From Prado023 sp963747335 (GTDB taxonomy: Bacteria > Actinomycetota > Actinomycetes > S36-B12 > CAIYMF01): a stretch of DNA of 64,000 bases. Under the pieces are notes generated by a model. It saw only the letters and a program-made list of their open reading frames with translations. It did not search any database and had not been told where the DNA came from. Within the stretch, counting starts at the first letter, position 1. The number at the start of each line of letters is the position of its first letter. Where the stretch lies: NCBI GenBank assembly GCA_963747335.1, contig CAVVEV010000009.1, positions 1 to 64,000 on the forward strand, read 5' to 3'. A program made the position numbers and the translations under genes. This document shows, piece by piece, positions 8,612 to 17,070 of the stretch.

Positions 8612-9082
8612 TCAACCGGCCGGGACTCGCACGGTGCTGGTGGTGGTGGCCTGACGCTGGCGACGCCGGCGCAGCGTCGCGGGCAGCATCAGCACGAGTG
8701 CGAGGAGGACGCCGATGACGGCCCCGAACCCGTTGGCCATGAGGTCCCGTTCGTCGGGTACCCGGCCTGGGATGCTGCGCTGCGCGGTCTCGATGACGGT
8801 GGTCATCGCGAACGACGCGGTGAGCGCGACCCACCACAGTCGGGTGCCGAACAGCAGCAGCAGGAACACTCCGACCGGCACGAACAGGGCGATGTTGGAC
8901 AGGAACTCCAGCTCGGTGTCGCCGATGGTCAGTAGGTAGCCACGGCGGTGCAGGGCGTCGAGGATCCGGTGGATGATCGCGATGTGCCCAGCTGCGCCCA
9001 CTTGGGGGGTCAGTGTGAGCCAGGCGACGAACGCGAGGTAGCCCCCGGTCAGCAGGCTCAGCACGGGGTGACGATGCAGCAC
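8612..9082 (-). CDS. VanZ-like membrane protein
   Basis: A protein of 156 residues from the GTG at 9082; upstream in-frame starts reach back to 9259 but add a proline/arginine-rich stretch with no membrane character. It has four membrane helices in the VanZ arrangement, with the conserved piece ELEFLSNIALFVPVGVFLLLL in the middle, an ETAQ motif at the end of helix three (TVIETAQ), and DLMANGFGAVIGVLLA before the last helix, all typical of VanZ-fold proteins. VanZ is linked to low-level teicoplanin resistance, but most family members have no known role. The start choice is uncertain. Confidence 0.7.
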   Translation of the reverse strand: MLHRHPVLSLLTGGYLAFVAWLTLTPQVGAAGHIAIIHRILDALHRRGYLLTIGDTELEFLSNIALFVPVGVFLLLLFGTRLWWVALTASFAMTTVIETAQRSIPGRVPDERDLMANGFGAVIGVLLALVLMLPATLRRRRQRQATTTSTVRVPAG

Positions 9083-9504
9083 AGGTTCAGTCTGCCCCTG
9101 TCGGGCTTGTCTGAATCTGGGAATCGGCTGTGAGTGCGCCGACCCGCACCCGGGGATGCACCCGGGCACCGGAGCAGCAAGGATCTTGGGCGGTGCTACT
9201 GGTCGACACGCTCGCTGCGGGCTACCTTCCTCGGAGACGCCCGAGAGTCTGCTTCTCACCCGGGCGGCCCTGGCGTGGGGCCCGGCTCGGTGTGCGCTGC
9301 ACGAGTTGGTGACGCGGATCCGTGGCCGCCGGTGGCCGGCTGCCGTGGCCCCCGGGGGGCTCTGCCGTCGGGGCGGGCGACAGTCGGGGGAGGGGTGTAC
9401 GGTTCAATCAGATCTGGCCCCGGCTTGAGCGTCCCCCCCGTCGCTCGTCGGGGCCGGTTCATGCCTGGGAGCGACGCCGCGGGATGGGGACCTGCCCCTC
9501 CGCG
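9083..9504. other. Intergenic stretch, no gene seen
   Basis: Very GC-rich, with runs such as CCCCCGGGG near 9349-9358. Open frames here have no ribosome sites, domain patterns or convincing codon structure. It probably holds the promoter region of the VanZ-like gene and the 3' flank of the DCC gene. Confidence 0.4.
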
Positions 9505-9900
9505 CTAGCCGGCGGTGTGCACGGGTTCGGGGGTCCGGCATGCGGCCGTGGCCCCGGGCAGGCGGTACCGCTGCTGGTACATGTGCGGCCCGATGGCCGC
9601 GAGTGCGTGGCGGACCCCGCGGGCTTGCATGAGCGCGCCGGCCAGCCGGAACGGCGGCCGGGACATCCTCAGCAGCTCGGCGACGGACTGTGGGCCGACC
9701 ACGTGGCTGCCGTCGGGTCGCACGAGTACGGGGCCGCGGAGGACCTCGTCCTGCCCGATCCCGAGGGCGTCGAGATCCGCCGACTGGTAGGCACGTACGT
9801 CGGCCGGCGGTGCCACCCGGGTCCGGATCCTCGCCGCAGCCCGGTCGCAGGGGCCGCAGTCACCGTCGAAGAGCCACAGGGGGGTTCGCATCTCAGTCAT
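9505..9900 (-). CDS. DCC-family thiol-disulfide oxidoreductase-like protein
   Basis: A 131-residue protein that opens with PLWLFDGDCGPCDRAA, the D-x-D-C-G-x-C motif (C15 and C18) that defines the DCC/DUF393 family, a thioredoxin-like group proposed to act as thiol-disulfide oxidoreductases. The later segments (LVRPDGSHVVGPQSVAELLR and a C-terminal RYRLPG) also fit the family. The start is ATG 9900, and an 18-bp CsoR/CstR-like palindrome ends only 8 nt upstream, so expression is likely metal- or sulfur-responsive. It may belong functionally with the rhodanese at the window start, but the two are far apart. Confidence 0.8.
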   Translation of the reverse strand: MTEMRTPLWLFDGDCGPCDRAAARIRTRVAPPADVRAYQSADLDALGIGQDEVLRGPVLVRPDGSHVVGPQSVAELLRMSRPPFRLAGALMQARGVRHALAAIGPHMYQQRYRLPGATAACRTPEPVHTAG

Positions 9901-9907
9901 GCACCAC

Positions 9908-9925
9908 TATACCCCTAGGGGTATA
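9908..9925. promoter_or_regulatory. CsoR/CstR-type operator candidate
   Basis: A perfect 18-bp palindrome, TATACCCCTAGGGGTATA, 7 nt from the DCC gene start codon. The core TACCCC-TA-GGGGTA fits the operators of the CsoR/CstR/RcnR repressors (copper or persulfide sensing). A second palindrome, TACCGGCCGGTA, lies at 9932-9943. No csoR-like gene is in the window. Confidence 0.6.
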
Positions 9926-10386
9926 TTCGTCTACCGGCCGGTATCGGCCCCCGTTTGAGTGGGCGCTGGCGGCTGGGCATGCTCGGTCGTCGGCTTGCCG
10001 GGGTCATCCTCCTGGTGTGCGCCGTCTCATTTCGAGGCCCCGCCGGGCAGGTCGTCCTACGGGTCATCGTCGCCACCACCCAGGACCAAGCGCGCCTGCA
10101 CGATAGGTGTGTGTGGACGTGGTCCGCCTCCAGGGCGAACTCGTCCCGCTCGCCAGCACCGGCAGATGAACGACGACTCTGACCAGCCAGGCCGATGAAT
10201 GACCCCACCAGGCCGACCGACCGATGCTCTCGCCCACTCGTGAAGTCGCACATGCGGGTCTGGAGCAAGGCCGCCACCGCGATCGACTCCGGAGCTGGAC
10301 CCGCGTCACTTCGCGCGCCATGGGGGCAGGCCTCGCGACGCTCGGATCGGGCTGCTACCACCGGGGGATGTCGCGGCGCGGGTCGG
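9926..10386. other. Intergenic stretch, no gene seen
   Basis: Between the DCC gene and vapC, with the palindrome at 9932-9943 at its left edge. Open frames on both strands look like GC-driven artefacts without start signals or recognisable domains. Confidence 0.4.
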
Positions 10387-10767
10387 CTACCGGAGCAGGC
10401 GCACTCGGATGGGTAGGTCGAGTTCGGCCCAGGCGCGGTCGGCTGTCAGCACCTCGGGCGGGTTGCTGCGGATTGTCAGAGCCAAGCAGCATCGATCGCC
10501 CAGCGACAGCCGTGTGCCTCCGTCGAGCGATCGCATCGCGCCAGCGAGCTCGGCGTCCGCCTCGGTGACCGGTTCGATGACCACGCCGGCGGCGGTGAGA
10601 AGCCCCCGAACACGGCTGACGTCGACCTCGGCGTCGACCAGCTTGCCGATCACCTCGGCGAGGTTCGCCGCTCCCAGGCGCGCGGACGCAAGCGCCTCAG
10701 CGACCATCACCGCGCCCGGTTCGTCGTGCACGAGCGCCAACACGGCCGACGCGTCGAGGACCGTCAT
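10387..10767 (-). CDS. vapC: VapC-like PIN-domain toxin
   Basis: A 126-residue PIN-domain ribonuclease, the toxin half of a type II module. The acidic residues expected to hold the active-site metal are present: D5 in LDASAVLAL, E38 in NLAEVIGKL, D91 in LSLGDRCCLAL and D110 in VLTADRAW. The length is normal for VapC. Its ATG overlaps the antitoxin stop by 4 bp (10764-10767), which makes the pair translationally coupled with the antitoxin first. The RNA target cannot be told from sequence. Confidence 0.88.
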   Translation of the reverse strand: MTVLDASAVLALVHDEPGAVMVAEALASARLGAANLAEVIGKLVDAEVDVSRVRGLLTAAGVVIEPVTEADAELAGAMRSLDGGTRLSLGDRCCLALTIRSNPPEVLTADRAWAELDLPIRVRLLR

Positions 10768-11009
10768 TCGCCGACTGCGGCTGCGCGGCGCCGCTCGCTG
10801 AGCAGCTCGTCGACCAGCGACCGCGTCCTGGGCACCGGCGAGGCCATGCCGCGCAGCTCGGAGGCAGCATCCTGCGGCCGTTCAAGCACGAGGCTGTGGC
10901 CGACCAGACGCAGGTGCAACTGGTCCCCGGGGGAGAGCCCCAAGGCACTGCGAATCTCTGCCGGGATGACCAGTCGCCCTTGCTGACCCAGGACCAATGT
11001 GGCATCCAT
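10764..11009 (-). CDS. vapB: AbrB/SpoVT-type antitoxin (VapB-like)
   Basis: An 81-residue antitoxin. The first 45 residues form the swapped-hairpin AbrB fold (VLGQQGRLVIPAEIRSALGLSPGD, then LHLRLVGHSLVLER), which binds DNA and autoregulates the operon; the alanine/arginine-rich C-terminus should wrap the PIN toxin. I start at ATG 11009, where the AbrB domain begins; an in-frame extension to 11132 adds unrelated sequence. There is no strong ribosome site, so the mRNA may be leaderless or nearly so. Confidence 0.85.
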   Translation of the reverse strand: MDATLVLGQQGRLVIPAEIRSALGLSPGDQLHLRLVGHSLVLERPQDAASELRGMASPVPRTRSLVDELLSERRRAAAVGE

Positions 11010-11411
11010 GAGGAAAGAATGCCACCACCGGTCCAATCGTGCCACAGCCACCTGCGCACGAAAGCCCAGGGCGACCGCACCCGCGAACCGCGTCATCCCG
11101 CCGCCAGTCGCGCACCTTGCGGAAGGCACCATCTGGAGGACGCACAGCTCAAGCGCCTGCTGTCACCATGGTGAGCGGCCCCCGGGACCAGGGGAGCAGA
11201 TGGACGGGTATGGCCGATGAGTCTGGTGGGTGCGTCCTTCGCGGATTGCGCTCATCGTCGGTCTCCTTGTCGGCCGGGAGCACAGCAGTAGTGCGTGGGG
11301 GGTGGACGCCCTCGGAGCGATCTGGTCAGATGTGACCCGTTCGGGGCGAGACGTGCATGGTTTGGGTGGGCGACCGCAAGGGTCGCCGGCACCTCACTTC
11401 CAGGAGGCAGC
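11010..11411. other. Intergenic stretch, no gene seen
   Basis: Holds the divergent promoters of vapBC and the peptidase E gene. The last 10 nt contain the ribosome site AGGAGG (11402-11407) of the peptidase gene. No protein or RNA gene can be supported. Confidence 0.4.
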
Positions 11412-12083
11412 GTGAAGCTTCTACTCACCTCCGCCGGCGTGACGAACGCCAGCATCCGTGATGCGCTGGTCGAGCTCCTGGGTAAGCCGATCGCCGAGTC
11501 CACCGCGCTGTGCATCCCCACCGCCCAGTACGGGCATCCGATGGTCGGCCCGGGGGTCAAGGCGTGGCAGTTCATCAGCGGCAACTCCTCAAACCCTATG
11601 GTCGACTTGGGCTGGAAGTCTGTCGGCGTGCTGGAGCTGACCGCGCTGCCCAGCCTCGGCAGGGAGGCGTGGGTGCCGCTGGTCCGGCAGGTTGATGCCC
11701 TGCTCGTCGCGGGCGGTGACGTCCTCTACCTGTGCCACTGGATGCGCGAGTCTGGGCTTGCGGACCTGCTCGCGTCGTTGAGCGAGACCGTGTGGGTGGG
11801 GCTCAGCGCGGGGAGCATGGTGATGACCCCCGCGGTCGGGGACGACTTCATCCAGTGGCGCCCCCCCGACGGTGACGAGACCACTTTGGGCGTCGTGGAC
11901 TTCTCGATCTGTCCTCACCTGGCGGCCGACGGCGAGCCAGGCAACTCCGTGGCCGAGGCAGAGCAATGGGCAGCCGGCATCTCGAACCCCGCATACGCGA
12001 TCGACGACCAGACCGCCATCACGGTGGTCGACGGAAACGTCGACTTCGTCTCCGAAGGGCACTGGCAGCAGCTCCTGGCTTGA
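11412..12083 (+). CDS. Peptidase E (S51 family) type protein
   Basis: A 223-residue cytoplasmic serine hydrolase related to dipeptidase E. The nucleophile elbow G-L-S132-A-G-S and the preceding DALLVAGGDVLYL segment (glycine-rich strand before the active site) are typical of family S51, and the N-terminal KLLLTSAG strand fits the class-I-glutaminase-like fold. Members cleave Asp-X dipeptides or have undefined roles. I start at GTG 11412 because AGGAGG lies 4 nt upstream and the protein fold begins there; an in-frame extension to 11295 adds unrelated sequence. Confidence 0.82.
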   Translation: MKLLLTSAGVTNASIRDALVELLGKPIAESTALCIPTAQYGHPMVGPGVKAWQFISGNSSNPMVDLGWKSVGVLELTALPSLGREAWVPLVRQVDALLVAGGDVLYLCHWMRESGLADLLASLSETVWVGLSAGSMVMTPAVGDDFIQWRPPDGDETTLGVVDFSICPHLAADGEPGNSVAEAEQWAAGISNPAYAIDDQTAITVVDGNVDFVSEGHWQQLLA

Positions 12084-12258
12084 GCCCTGGACCGCGACCA
12101 GGCCGCAGACGGCTCAGGACTGCAGTCGAGGCAGGGCGTTCAACAGGCAGAACGCACACCTCAGAGGGCTCTGGCAGCACACGCCTATTCGCCGCAAACG
12201 CGCACGTTTGGGAGCGGCAGCACCGCCCAGAAAGGTGCGGCATCCAACTCAGGGCACC

Positions 12259-12538
12259 TCAGTCGGCTTCTCTTGTCGCTGTTCTCGATGGGCCTGAGCG
12301 GATATCAGCGTGGCCTGGCCAACAGTGCCCCACGTGGGGCTGCCCGCCAGTAGACGCCATCTGGGAGAACGCGGACACGAAGGCCAGATCGAAGAACAAC
12401 TCGACCGTATCGGCGACGAAATCCTCGGTCGGTTCGGGGGCATCGGATCCCTGCATTGACCGACAGGGCGGCGTCGTGGTCGGTGGTCATGTACCGCAGC
12501 ACCAGACGTTCGGTGACGGCCAGGATGTCCGCGATCAT
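12259..12538 (-). pseudogene. Fused remnants: unknown N-terminus and LtrA-like fragment
   Basis: A frame starting at ATG 12538, with AAGGAG upstream, encodes about 30 plausible residues (MIADILAVTERLVLRYMTTD) and then loses sense. From about 12456 another frame encodes DTVELFFDLAFVSAFSQMAS, which closely resembles the N-terminal membrane helix of low-temperature-requirement protein A (LtrA), and then stops. The rest of LtrA (about 350 residues) is missing. A GGATCC lies at the join. I read this as debris from a rearrangement behind the ABC transporter genes. The first fragment might be a regulator N-terminus, but that is only a guess. The stretch 12084-12258 beside it shows nothing. Confidence 0.5.
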
Positions 12539-12566
12539 AGTGATTGACTCCTTGAATGGTGAGGCG

Positions 12567-13424
12567 TCAGGCGTCGCGTCGGTGCAGCGCGACGGCGGCG
12601 GCCAGCATGGGGACGAGGGCGTAGGCGGCCATCACGAGCAGGCTTGCCTGGGTGGAGAGGTAGGCGCCTTCGGGGTCGGCTGTTCCGGTGGTGAGGAGTG
12701 CTGAGGAGGCCGGCAGGGGTAGGTAGCTGACGATGGTCTGCACCCAGTCCAGGGTGATGAAGCTGAGGATGCCGGGCAGTAGCAGCAGGACGGTCAGGGC
12801 GGTGGTGATGCTGGCCGCGGTGGAGCGCAGGAGGGTGCCGATGCCGAGCGCGAACAGGGCGGCGGCGGTGAGGGCATAGAGGGTGCCGCCCAGGACGCGC
12901 CAGGTGCGCGGGTCGTCCAGGGTTGGGACGAGGTCGTGCTGCGAGAGTTGGGGCATGGTGACGACGTAGGACTGCGTCACGCTGACGAGGGTCACGGCGG
13001 CGGTCAGGACGATCAGGGCGAGGGCTTTGGCGGCAAGGATGGGGATTCGGGTCGGGACTGCGGCGAACGTGGAGCGGATCATGCCGGTGGAGTACTCCCC
13101 GGTGAAGAGCAGGGCGCCCAGGACGGCGATGGTCAGCATCCCGAAAGGGAAGCCGCTGGCGATGACCTCAGCCCCATGCATCTGCCCGATGGTCGGCGCC
13201 ATAGCGGGGTCCTCGGCGATGGCGTTCAGGGATGCGGCGGCGGCCAGGGCCACCAGGGTGATCACCGCGGCGGTGGAGGCCAGCGCCCACCACGTTGAGC
13301 GCAGGGACACCAGCTTGATCCATTCCCCGCGCATGGTGCCTCCGAAGGTGGGATGCACCTGCGCGGCGGCGTCGGGCGGGGTGGCGGCGTGAGGGCGTCG
13401 GCGGTCGGCGGTCAGGGGGCTCAT
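12567..13424 (-). CDS. ABC-2 type transporter permease
   Basis: A 285-residue membrane protein with six helices after a polar N-terminus containing GTMRGEWIKLVSLRSTWWAL, the amphipathic entry typical of ABC-2 permeases of the bacitracin/antibiotic exporter type. The phrase LFTGEYSTGMIRSTFAAVP in the middle is a hallmark of this group. Its ATG (13424) overlaps the stop of the ATP-binding gene by 4 bp, so the two form an export complex made from one transcript. The substrate is unknown; the facing kinase/regulator pair suggests it responds to an envelope or antibiotic signal. Confidence 0.88.
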   Translation of the reverse strand: MSPLTADRRRPHAATPPDAAAQVHPTFGGTMRGEWIKLVSLRSTWWALASTAAVITLVALAAAASLNAIAEDPAMAPTIGQMHGAEVIASGFPFGMLTIAVLGALLFTGEYSTGMIRSTFAAVPTRIPILAAKALALIVLTAAVTLVSVTQSYVVTMPQLSQHDLVPTLDDPRTWRVLGGTLYALTAAALFALGIGTLLRSTAASITTALTVLLLLPGILSFITLDWVQTIVSYLPLPASSALLTTGTADPEGAYLSTQASLLVMAAYALVPMLAAAVALHRRDA

Positions 13425-14362
13425 CGGTTCTTGGCCTTCTCGGTCCTGGAAGTGGTGATGGTGTGGGCGCGGTATTCGACCGCGTCCCGCGTCAGGCTCA
13501 TGTATGCCTCCTCGAGGCTGGCGCGGTGAGTGGACAGCTCGTGGAGCAGCAGCCCGGAGCTGAAGGCGATCTCGCCGACGCGCTCCGTGGTGGTCCCGCT
13601 GATTTCGAGCGTGCCGGCCTCGGGCGAGGTGACGGTTGCGCCGTCGGCCGTCAGCGCGGTGGCGAGGTCGCTGGCGTGTGGGGAGCGCACCCGCACCGTG
13701 TCGCCGGCGACCGCGTTGATGACCTGTTGGACCGGGCCGGCGGCGATGATGCGACCGCGACCGATCACCAGGAGCTGATCGGCGGTCTGGGACATCTCGC
13801 TCATCAGGTGCGAGGAGAGGAACACGGTTCGTCCTTCGGCGGCCAGGGCGCGCACGAGTCGGCGAACCCACTGCACGCCCTCGGGGTCGAGTCCGTTGAC
13901 CGGCTCGTCGAGGATCAGCGTCGAGGGGTCGCCCAGGAGGGCGGCGGCGATGCCCAGCCGCTGGCCCATGCCCAGGGAGAACGCGCCGACGCGCTTGGTC
14001 GCAACCTGGGTCAGGCCGGTCATCTCGATGACCTCGTTGACTCGGGAGACCTTGATGTCGTGTGTGGCGGCCATCGTGCGAAGGTGCGAGCGGGCGCTGC
14101 GGCCGGGGTGCACGGCTCGTGCCTCGAGCAGGGCGCCGACCTCCCGTAGCGGCGCACGGTGCTCCCGGTAGGGCTTGCCGTTGACGGTGACGGTGCCCGA
14201 CGTCGGCCGGTCCAGTCCCATGATCATCCGCATGGTCGTGGACTTGCCGGCACCGTTCGGGCCGAGGAACCCGGTCACGGTGCCGGGCGCGATCGTGAAG
14301 CTGAGGGAGTGCACGGCGGTCGTGTCGCCGTAGCGCTTGGTGAGCTCGTCTGCCTCGATCAT
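13421..14362 (-). CDS. ABC transporter ATP-binding protein
   Basis: A 313-residue ATPase partner of the adjacent permease. Walker A GPNGAGKS is at residues 34-41, the signature is FSLGMGQRLGIA, Walker B is LILDEP followed by VNGLD, and the switch histidine is in FLSSHLMSE; the C-terminal 90 residues form the small beta domain usual in drug/bacteriocin exporter ATPases. I start at ATG 14362, where the domain begins and GGAAGG lies upstream. The same frame stays open back to about 14911, but that extension crosses the DUF6326-like gene and is not part of this protein. Confidence 0.9.
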   Translation of the reverse strand: MIEADELTKRYGDTTAVHSLSFTIAPGTVTGFLGPNGAGKSTTMRMIMGLDRPTSGTVTVNGKPYREHRAPLREVGALLEARAVHPGRSARSHLRTMAATHDIKVSRVNEVIEMTGLTQVATKRVGAFSLGMGQRLGIAAALLGDPSTLILDEPVNGLDPEGVQWVRRLVRALAAEGRTVFLSSHLMSEMSQTADQLLVIGRGRIIAAGPVQQVINAVAGDTVRVRSPHASDLATALTADGATVTSPEAGTLEISGTTTERVGEIAFSSGLLLHELSTHRASLEEAYMSLTRDAVEYRAHTITTSRTEKAKNR

Positions 14363-14963
14363 GCCCGACGACCTTCCTGGGAGACTGGCGGGACGGTCTG
14401 AGCGCTCGGCAGCCAACGTCCAGGTGAGTGGGCGAGTGAAGGATGGTCGGGTTCGGAGACGGGAGTCATGCCTGGCTCTGCATCCGGAGCGGTTCTGTGT
14501 CCAGGCTGGTTGCCGTGGCCGCAAGCGATGTGGTGCGGCGGGGCCAGGTCCAGGCGCAGCCGAAGGATGACGGCGAGCAGGATCACTTCCAGTACGACGG
14601 CGAGCCCGTAGTAGTACGTCCAGGACTCGCCCACCGCGTTGAACATCGCGTAGGGGATCTGGACCGATGCAACGACGAGGTTCGTGATCCGGCTCGCGCG
14701 GGCGGGCAGCGTCATCGGAGAGCAGGATCATGAGGATCGGGATGGCCATGAGCGTGAGGGCAGTGATCGCGAATGTCTGGCTGATGTCGAACTCGAAGAC
14801 GACGCCGGCCAGGATGTCGTCGATCTCGCCCGGCACGTAGAAGCCGAGGATGTCCACGTAGACGTACAGGAACATGAGACTTGTCCACGCCGCTGCGAGC
14901 TTGGCTCGCACCGGGAGGCGCGCGTCGTCCAGCGTCGGCGGTGTTGTCTCGACGTGCTCTCAT
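14359..14963 (-). pseudogene. DUF6326-like membrane protein, frame broken
   Basis: Reading leftward, one frame (from about 14945 to 14716) encodes PVRAKLAAAWTSLMFLYVY, then DILGFY and two hydrophobic helices, in the style of the small four-helix DUF6326 family. The match then continues in another frame from 14715 (ITNLVVASVQIPYAMFNAVG, YYYGLAVVLEVILLAVIL). A start with a ribosome site (ATG 14963, GGAG upstream) is in a third frame relation, so two single-base shifts, near 14955 and 14715, separate start, front and back. The final frame overlaps the ABC ATPase start by ATGA at 14359-14362, which suggests that an intact version was the first gene of the exporter operon. Either a pseudogene or sequence error. 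Confidence 0.6.
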
Positions 14964-15125
14964 CAGGTGCTCCGTTTTCTCGGTGGGGTGGTGCTTCCCA
15001 GCATCGCTGCCCCTCGGTGGTGGGCACATCAGCCCCGGGGCCTGATCTGACCTGGCCGCTGGCACAGTCGTCCTCTCGTACTTTCGGCGGATACGCCGAC
15101 CACGCAGGGTGCCTAGGCTGACGGC

Positions 15126-16274
15126 ATGGTCCCCGACGCAGTGCGCTCGCTGTGGGCCGAACCGCGACCTGCGAACCCTCCAGGCCCTCTGCCACGGGAC
15201 TGGGTCCTGGTCGCGGCCTTCATCTGCTGGTCCGCGGTGGAGGCGGTGCTTCGCCAGGACATGGCGCCGCTCCCGCTGCTGCTCATCGCTGCGCTCGCGG
15301 CCGTCGCCCCCCTGCCGTGGCGACGTGCGCACCCGCTCGTCGCGGCCGCGGTGGCTTTCGGCGCGTTGGCGGTCGTCGACATCGTCAGGATCCTCACCGG
15401 ATCGCAAGGCGCTCTGCCCTCGAGTGTCTCGGCCACCTTGGTGCTTACCTACGCGCTGTTCCGGTGGGGCTCCGGTCGGGAGGCCGCAGGCGGGCTGGGC
15501 GTGATCCTGGTCTGGCTGCCCATCACCACCGTCGCCGACCCCACCAGCGTGGCGGAGACGGCCGCAGCGTACGCGTTCTTCCTGTTCGCCGCCGCGCTCG
15601 GCGCCGCGACCCGCTATCGCGAGAAGATCCGCATCCGCGACATCGACGAAGCCAAGGCCCGAGAGCGCGAACAGCTCGCGCGCGAGCTGCACGACACCGT
15701 CGCCCACCATGTCTCGGGTATCGCCATCCAGGCTCAAGCAGGCCGTGCCATCGCGGCCTCCCATCCCGAGCGTGCTCTCGAAGCCCTGGTCACCATCGAG
15801 GACGCGGCGACCCGCACCCTCACCGAGCTGCGCGCCATCGTCGGCGTCCTGCGTGCCTCGCAGCACACCGAGTTCGCGCCGCAGCCCGGCGTGGCCGAGG
15901 TCGAGCAGCTCGCCACCGATGAGCAGACGCACCCCTGTGTCGAGGTGACGCTCGCCGGCGAGCTCGACGACCTCAGCCCCGCGGTCGGGTCCGCCATCTA
16001 CCGCCTCGCCCAGGAGTCCATCACCAACGCTCGACGCCACGCCCGCCACGCCACCCGCGTCACCGTGGCCGTCACCGGTGACACCGACGAGGTACGACTG
16101 ACCGTTGACGACGACGGCGCCTCTGGCCCAACCAGCCGCGCGTCAGCCGGCTACGGCCTGGTGGGCATGCGCGAGCGCGCCATGCTGCTTGGCGGCACGT
16201 TCCACGCAGGCCCCACCGCCGGCCGTGGCTGGCGGGTCGAGGCGATCCTGCCCCGAACCGGGACGCCACGATGA
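15126..16274 (+). CDS. Sensor histidine kinase (NarL-type partner)
   Basis: A 382-residue membrane kinase. Five to six helices occupy residues 25-165; a short linker leads to the HisKA_3 dimerisation domain with the phosphorylated H189 in ARELHDTVAHHVSG, and a HATPase domain with an N-box (AQESITNARRHA) and G-box (GYGLVGMRERA). The sensing part has no large outside loop, so it probably detects a membrane-level signal or the neighbouring exporter, as in intramembrane-sensing kinases. It overlaps the response regulator by 4 bp and faces the ABC exporter genes across about 160 nt. Confidence 0.9.
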   Translation: MVPDAVRSLWAEPRPANPPGPLPRDWVLVAAFICWSAVEAVLRQDMAPLPLLLIAALAAVAPLPWRRAHPLVAAAVAFGALAVVDIVRILTGSQGALPSSVSATLVLTYALFRWGSGREAAGGLGVILVWLPITTVADPTSVAETAAAYAFFLFAAALGAATRYREKIRIRDIDEAKAREREQLARELHDTVAHHVSGIAIQAQAGRAIAASHPERALEALVTIEDAATRTLTELRAIVGVLRASQHTEFAPQPGVAEVEQLATDEQTHPCVEVTLAGELDDLSPAVGSAIYRLAQESITNARRHARHATRVTVAVTGDTDEVRLTVDDDGASGPTSRASAGYGLVGMRERAMLLGGTFHAGPTAGRGWRVEAILPRTGTPR

Positions 16275-16918
16275 GCATCAGGGTCCTCATCGCCGACGAC
16301 CAGCCCATCGTGCGCTCCGGGCTGACGATGCTGCTCGACGCCCAACCCGACATCGAAGTGATCGGCGCGGCCGCCGACGGTCGCGAGGCGGTGCGCCTCG
16401 CGCTCCAGCTGCGCCCCGACGTCGGACTCTTCGACATACGAATGCCGCTCATGGACGGCATCGAAGCCACCCGCCGACTCGCCGGCCCCGACGTCACCGA
16501 CCCCCTGCCGATCGTGGTCATCACCACCTTCGACCTCGATGAGTACGTCCACGGCGCCCTCAAGGCCGGCGCCCGCGGATTCCTGCTCAAGGACGCCGGA
16601 CCCGCCCTGCTGACCCAGGCGATCCACGCCGCCGCAGACGGAGACGCGCTCATCGCCCCCAGCGTCACCGTCCGACTGCTTGCAGCGTTCGCGCATACAC
16701 CGACCTCACCGCCCCGACAGCCGATGGAACCGCTCACCGCCCGCGAGGAAGAAGTTCTCGTGCCCGTAGCTCTGGGACGAACCAACAACGAGATCGCCAG
16801 CGAGCTCTACATCACCCCCAGCACCGTCAAGGCTCACCTCGCCAGCCTCATGAGGAAACTCGGCGCACGCAACCGCGTCGAGGTCGCCATGTGGGCCCAC
16901 GAGACCGGCCGCATCTAA
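16271..16918 (+). CDS. NarL/LuxR-family response regulator
   Basis: A 215-residue transcription factor partnered with the upstream kinase. The receiver domain has the acidic pair D9-D10 and phospho-acceptor D55 (GLFDIRMP), and K in FLLKDAGP; the C-terminal LuxR helix-turn-helix reads LTAREEEVLVPVALGRTNNE and ends in VKAHLASLMRKLGARNR. It starts at ATG 16271 within the kinase stop (ATGA). The probable target is the divergent ABC exporter operon. A 12-bp palindrome, CCCCTCGAGGGG (16971-16982), downstream may be a weak terminator. Confidence 0.92.
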   Translation: MSIRVLIADDQPIVRSGLTMLLDAQPDIEVIGAAADGREAVRLALQLRPDVGLFDIRMPLMDGIEATRRLAGPDVTDPLPIVVITTFDLDEYVHGALKAGARGFLLKDAGPALLTQAIHAAADGDALIAPSVTVRLLAAFAHTPTSPPRQPMEPLTAREEEVLVPVALGRTNNEIASELYITPSTVKAHLASLMRKLGARNRVEVAMWAHETGRI

Positions 16919-17070
16919 ACCCCGCAAGCGTCCCGCCGCAGTCTGCCGAAGCGTCACAAAGCGGCGTGTACCCCTCGAGGGGACGCGTCACACCGGCTCC
17001 TGTCGCGCACGTTGGGGCAGGTCCGAGAGCCCTGCTTGTCGGAGCGGGTTTCGCGTGGTGGGATCCGGGT

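Noticed and set aside
13421..14911. Single 496-codon frame suggesting a membrane-ABC ATPase fusion
   Set aside because: The middle is arginine/proline noise; the two ends belong to different genes and the ATPase has its own start and ribosome site at 14362.
16971..16982. CCCCTCGAGGGG as another CsoR-type operator
   Set aside because: Flanks do not continue the TA..TA symmetry, it is far from a start codon, and it fits a weak terminator after the response regulator as well.
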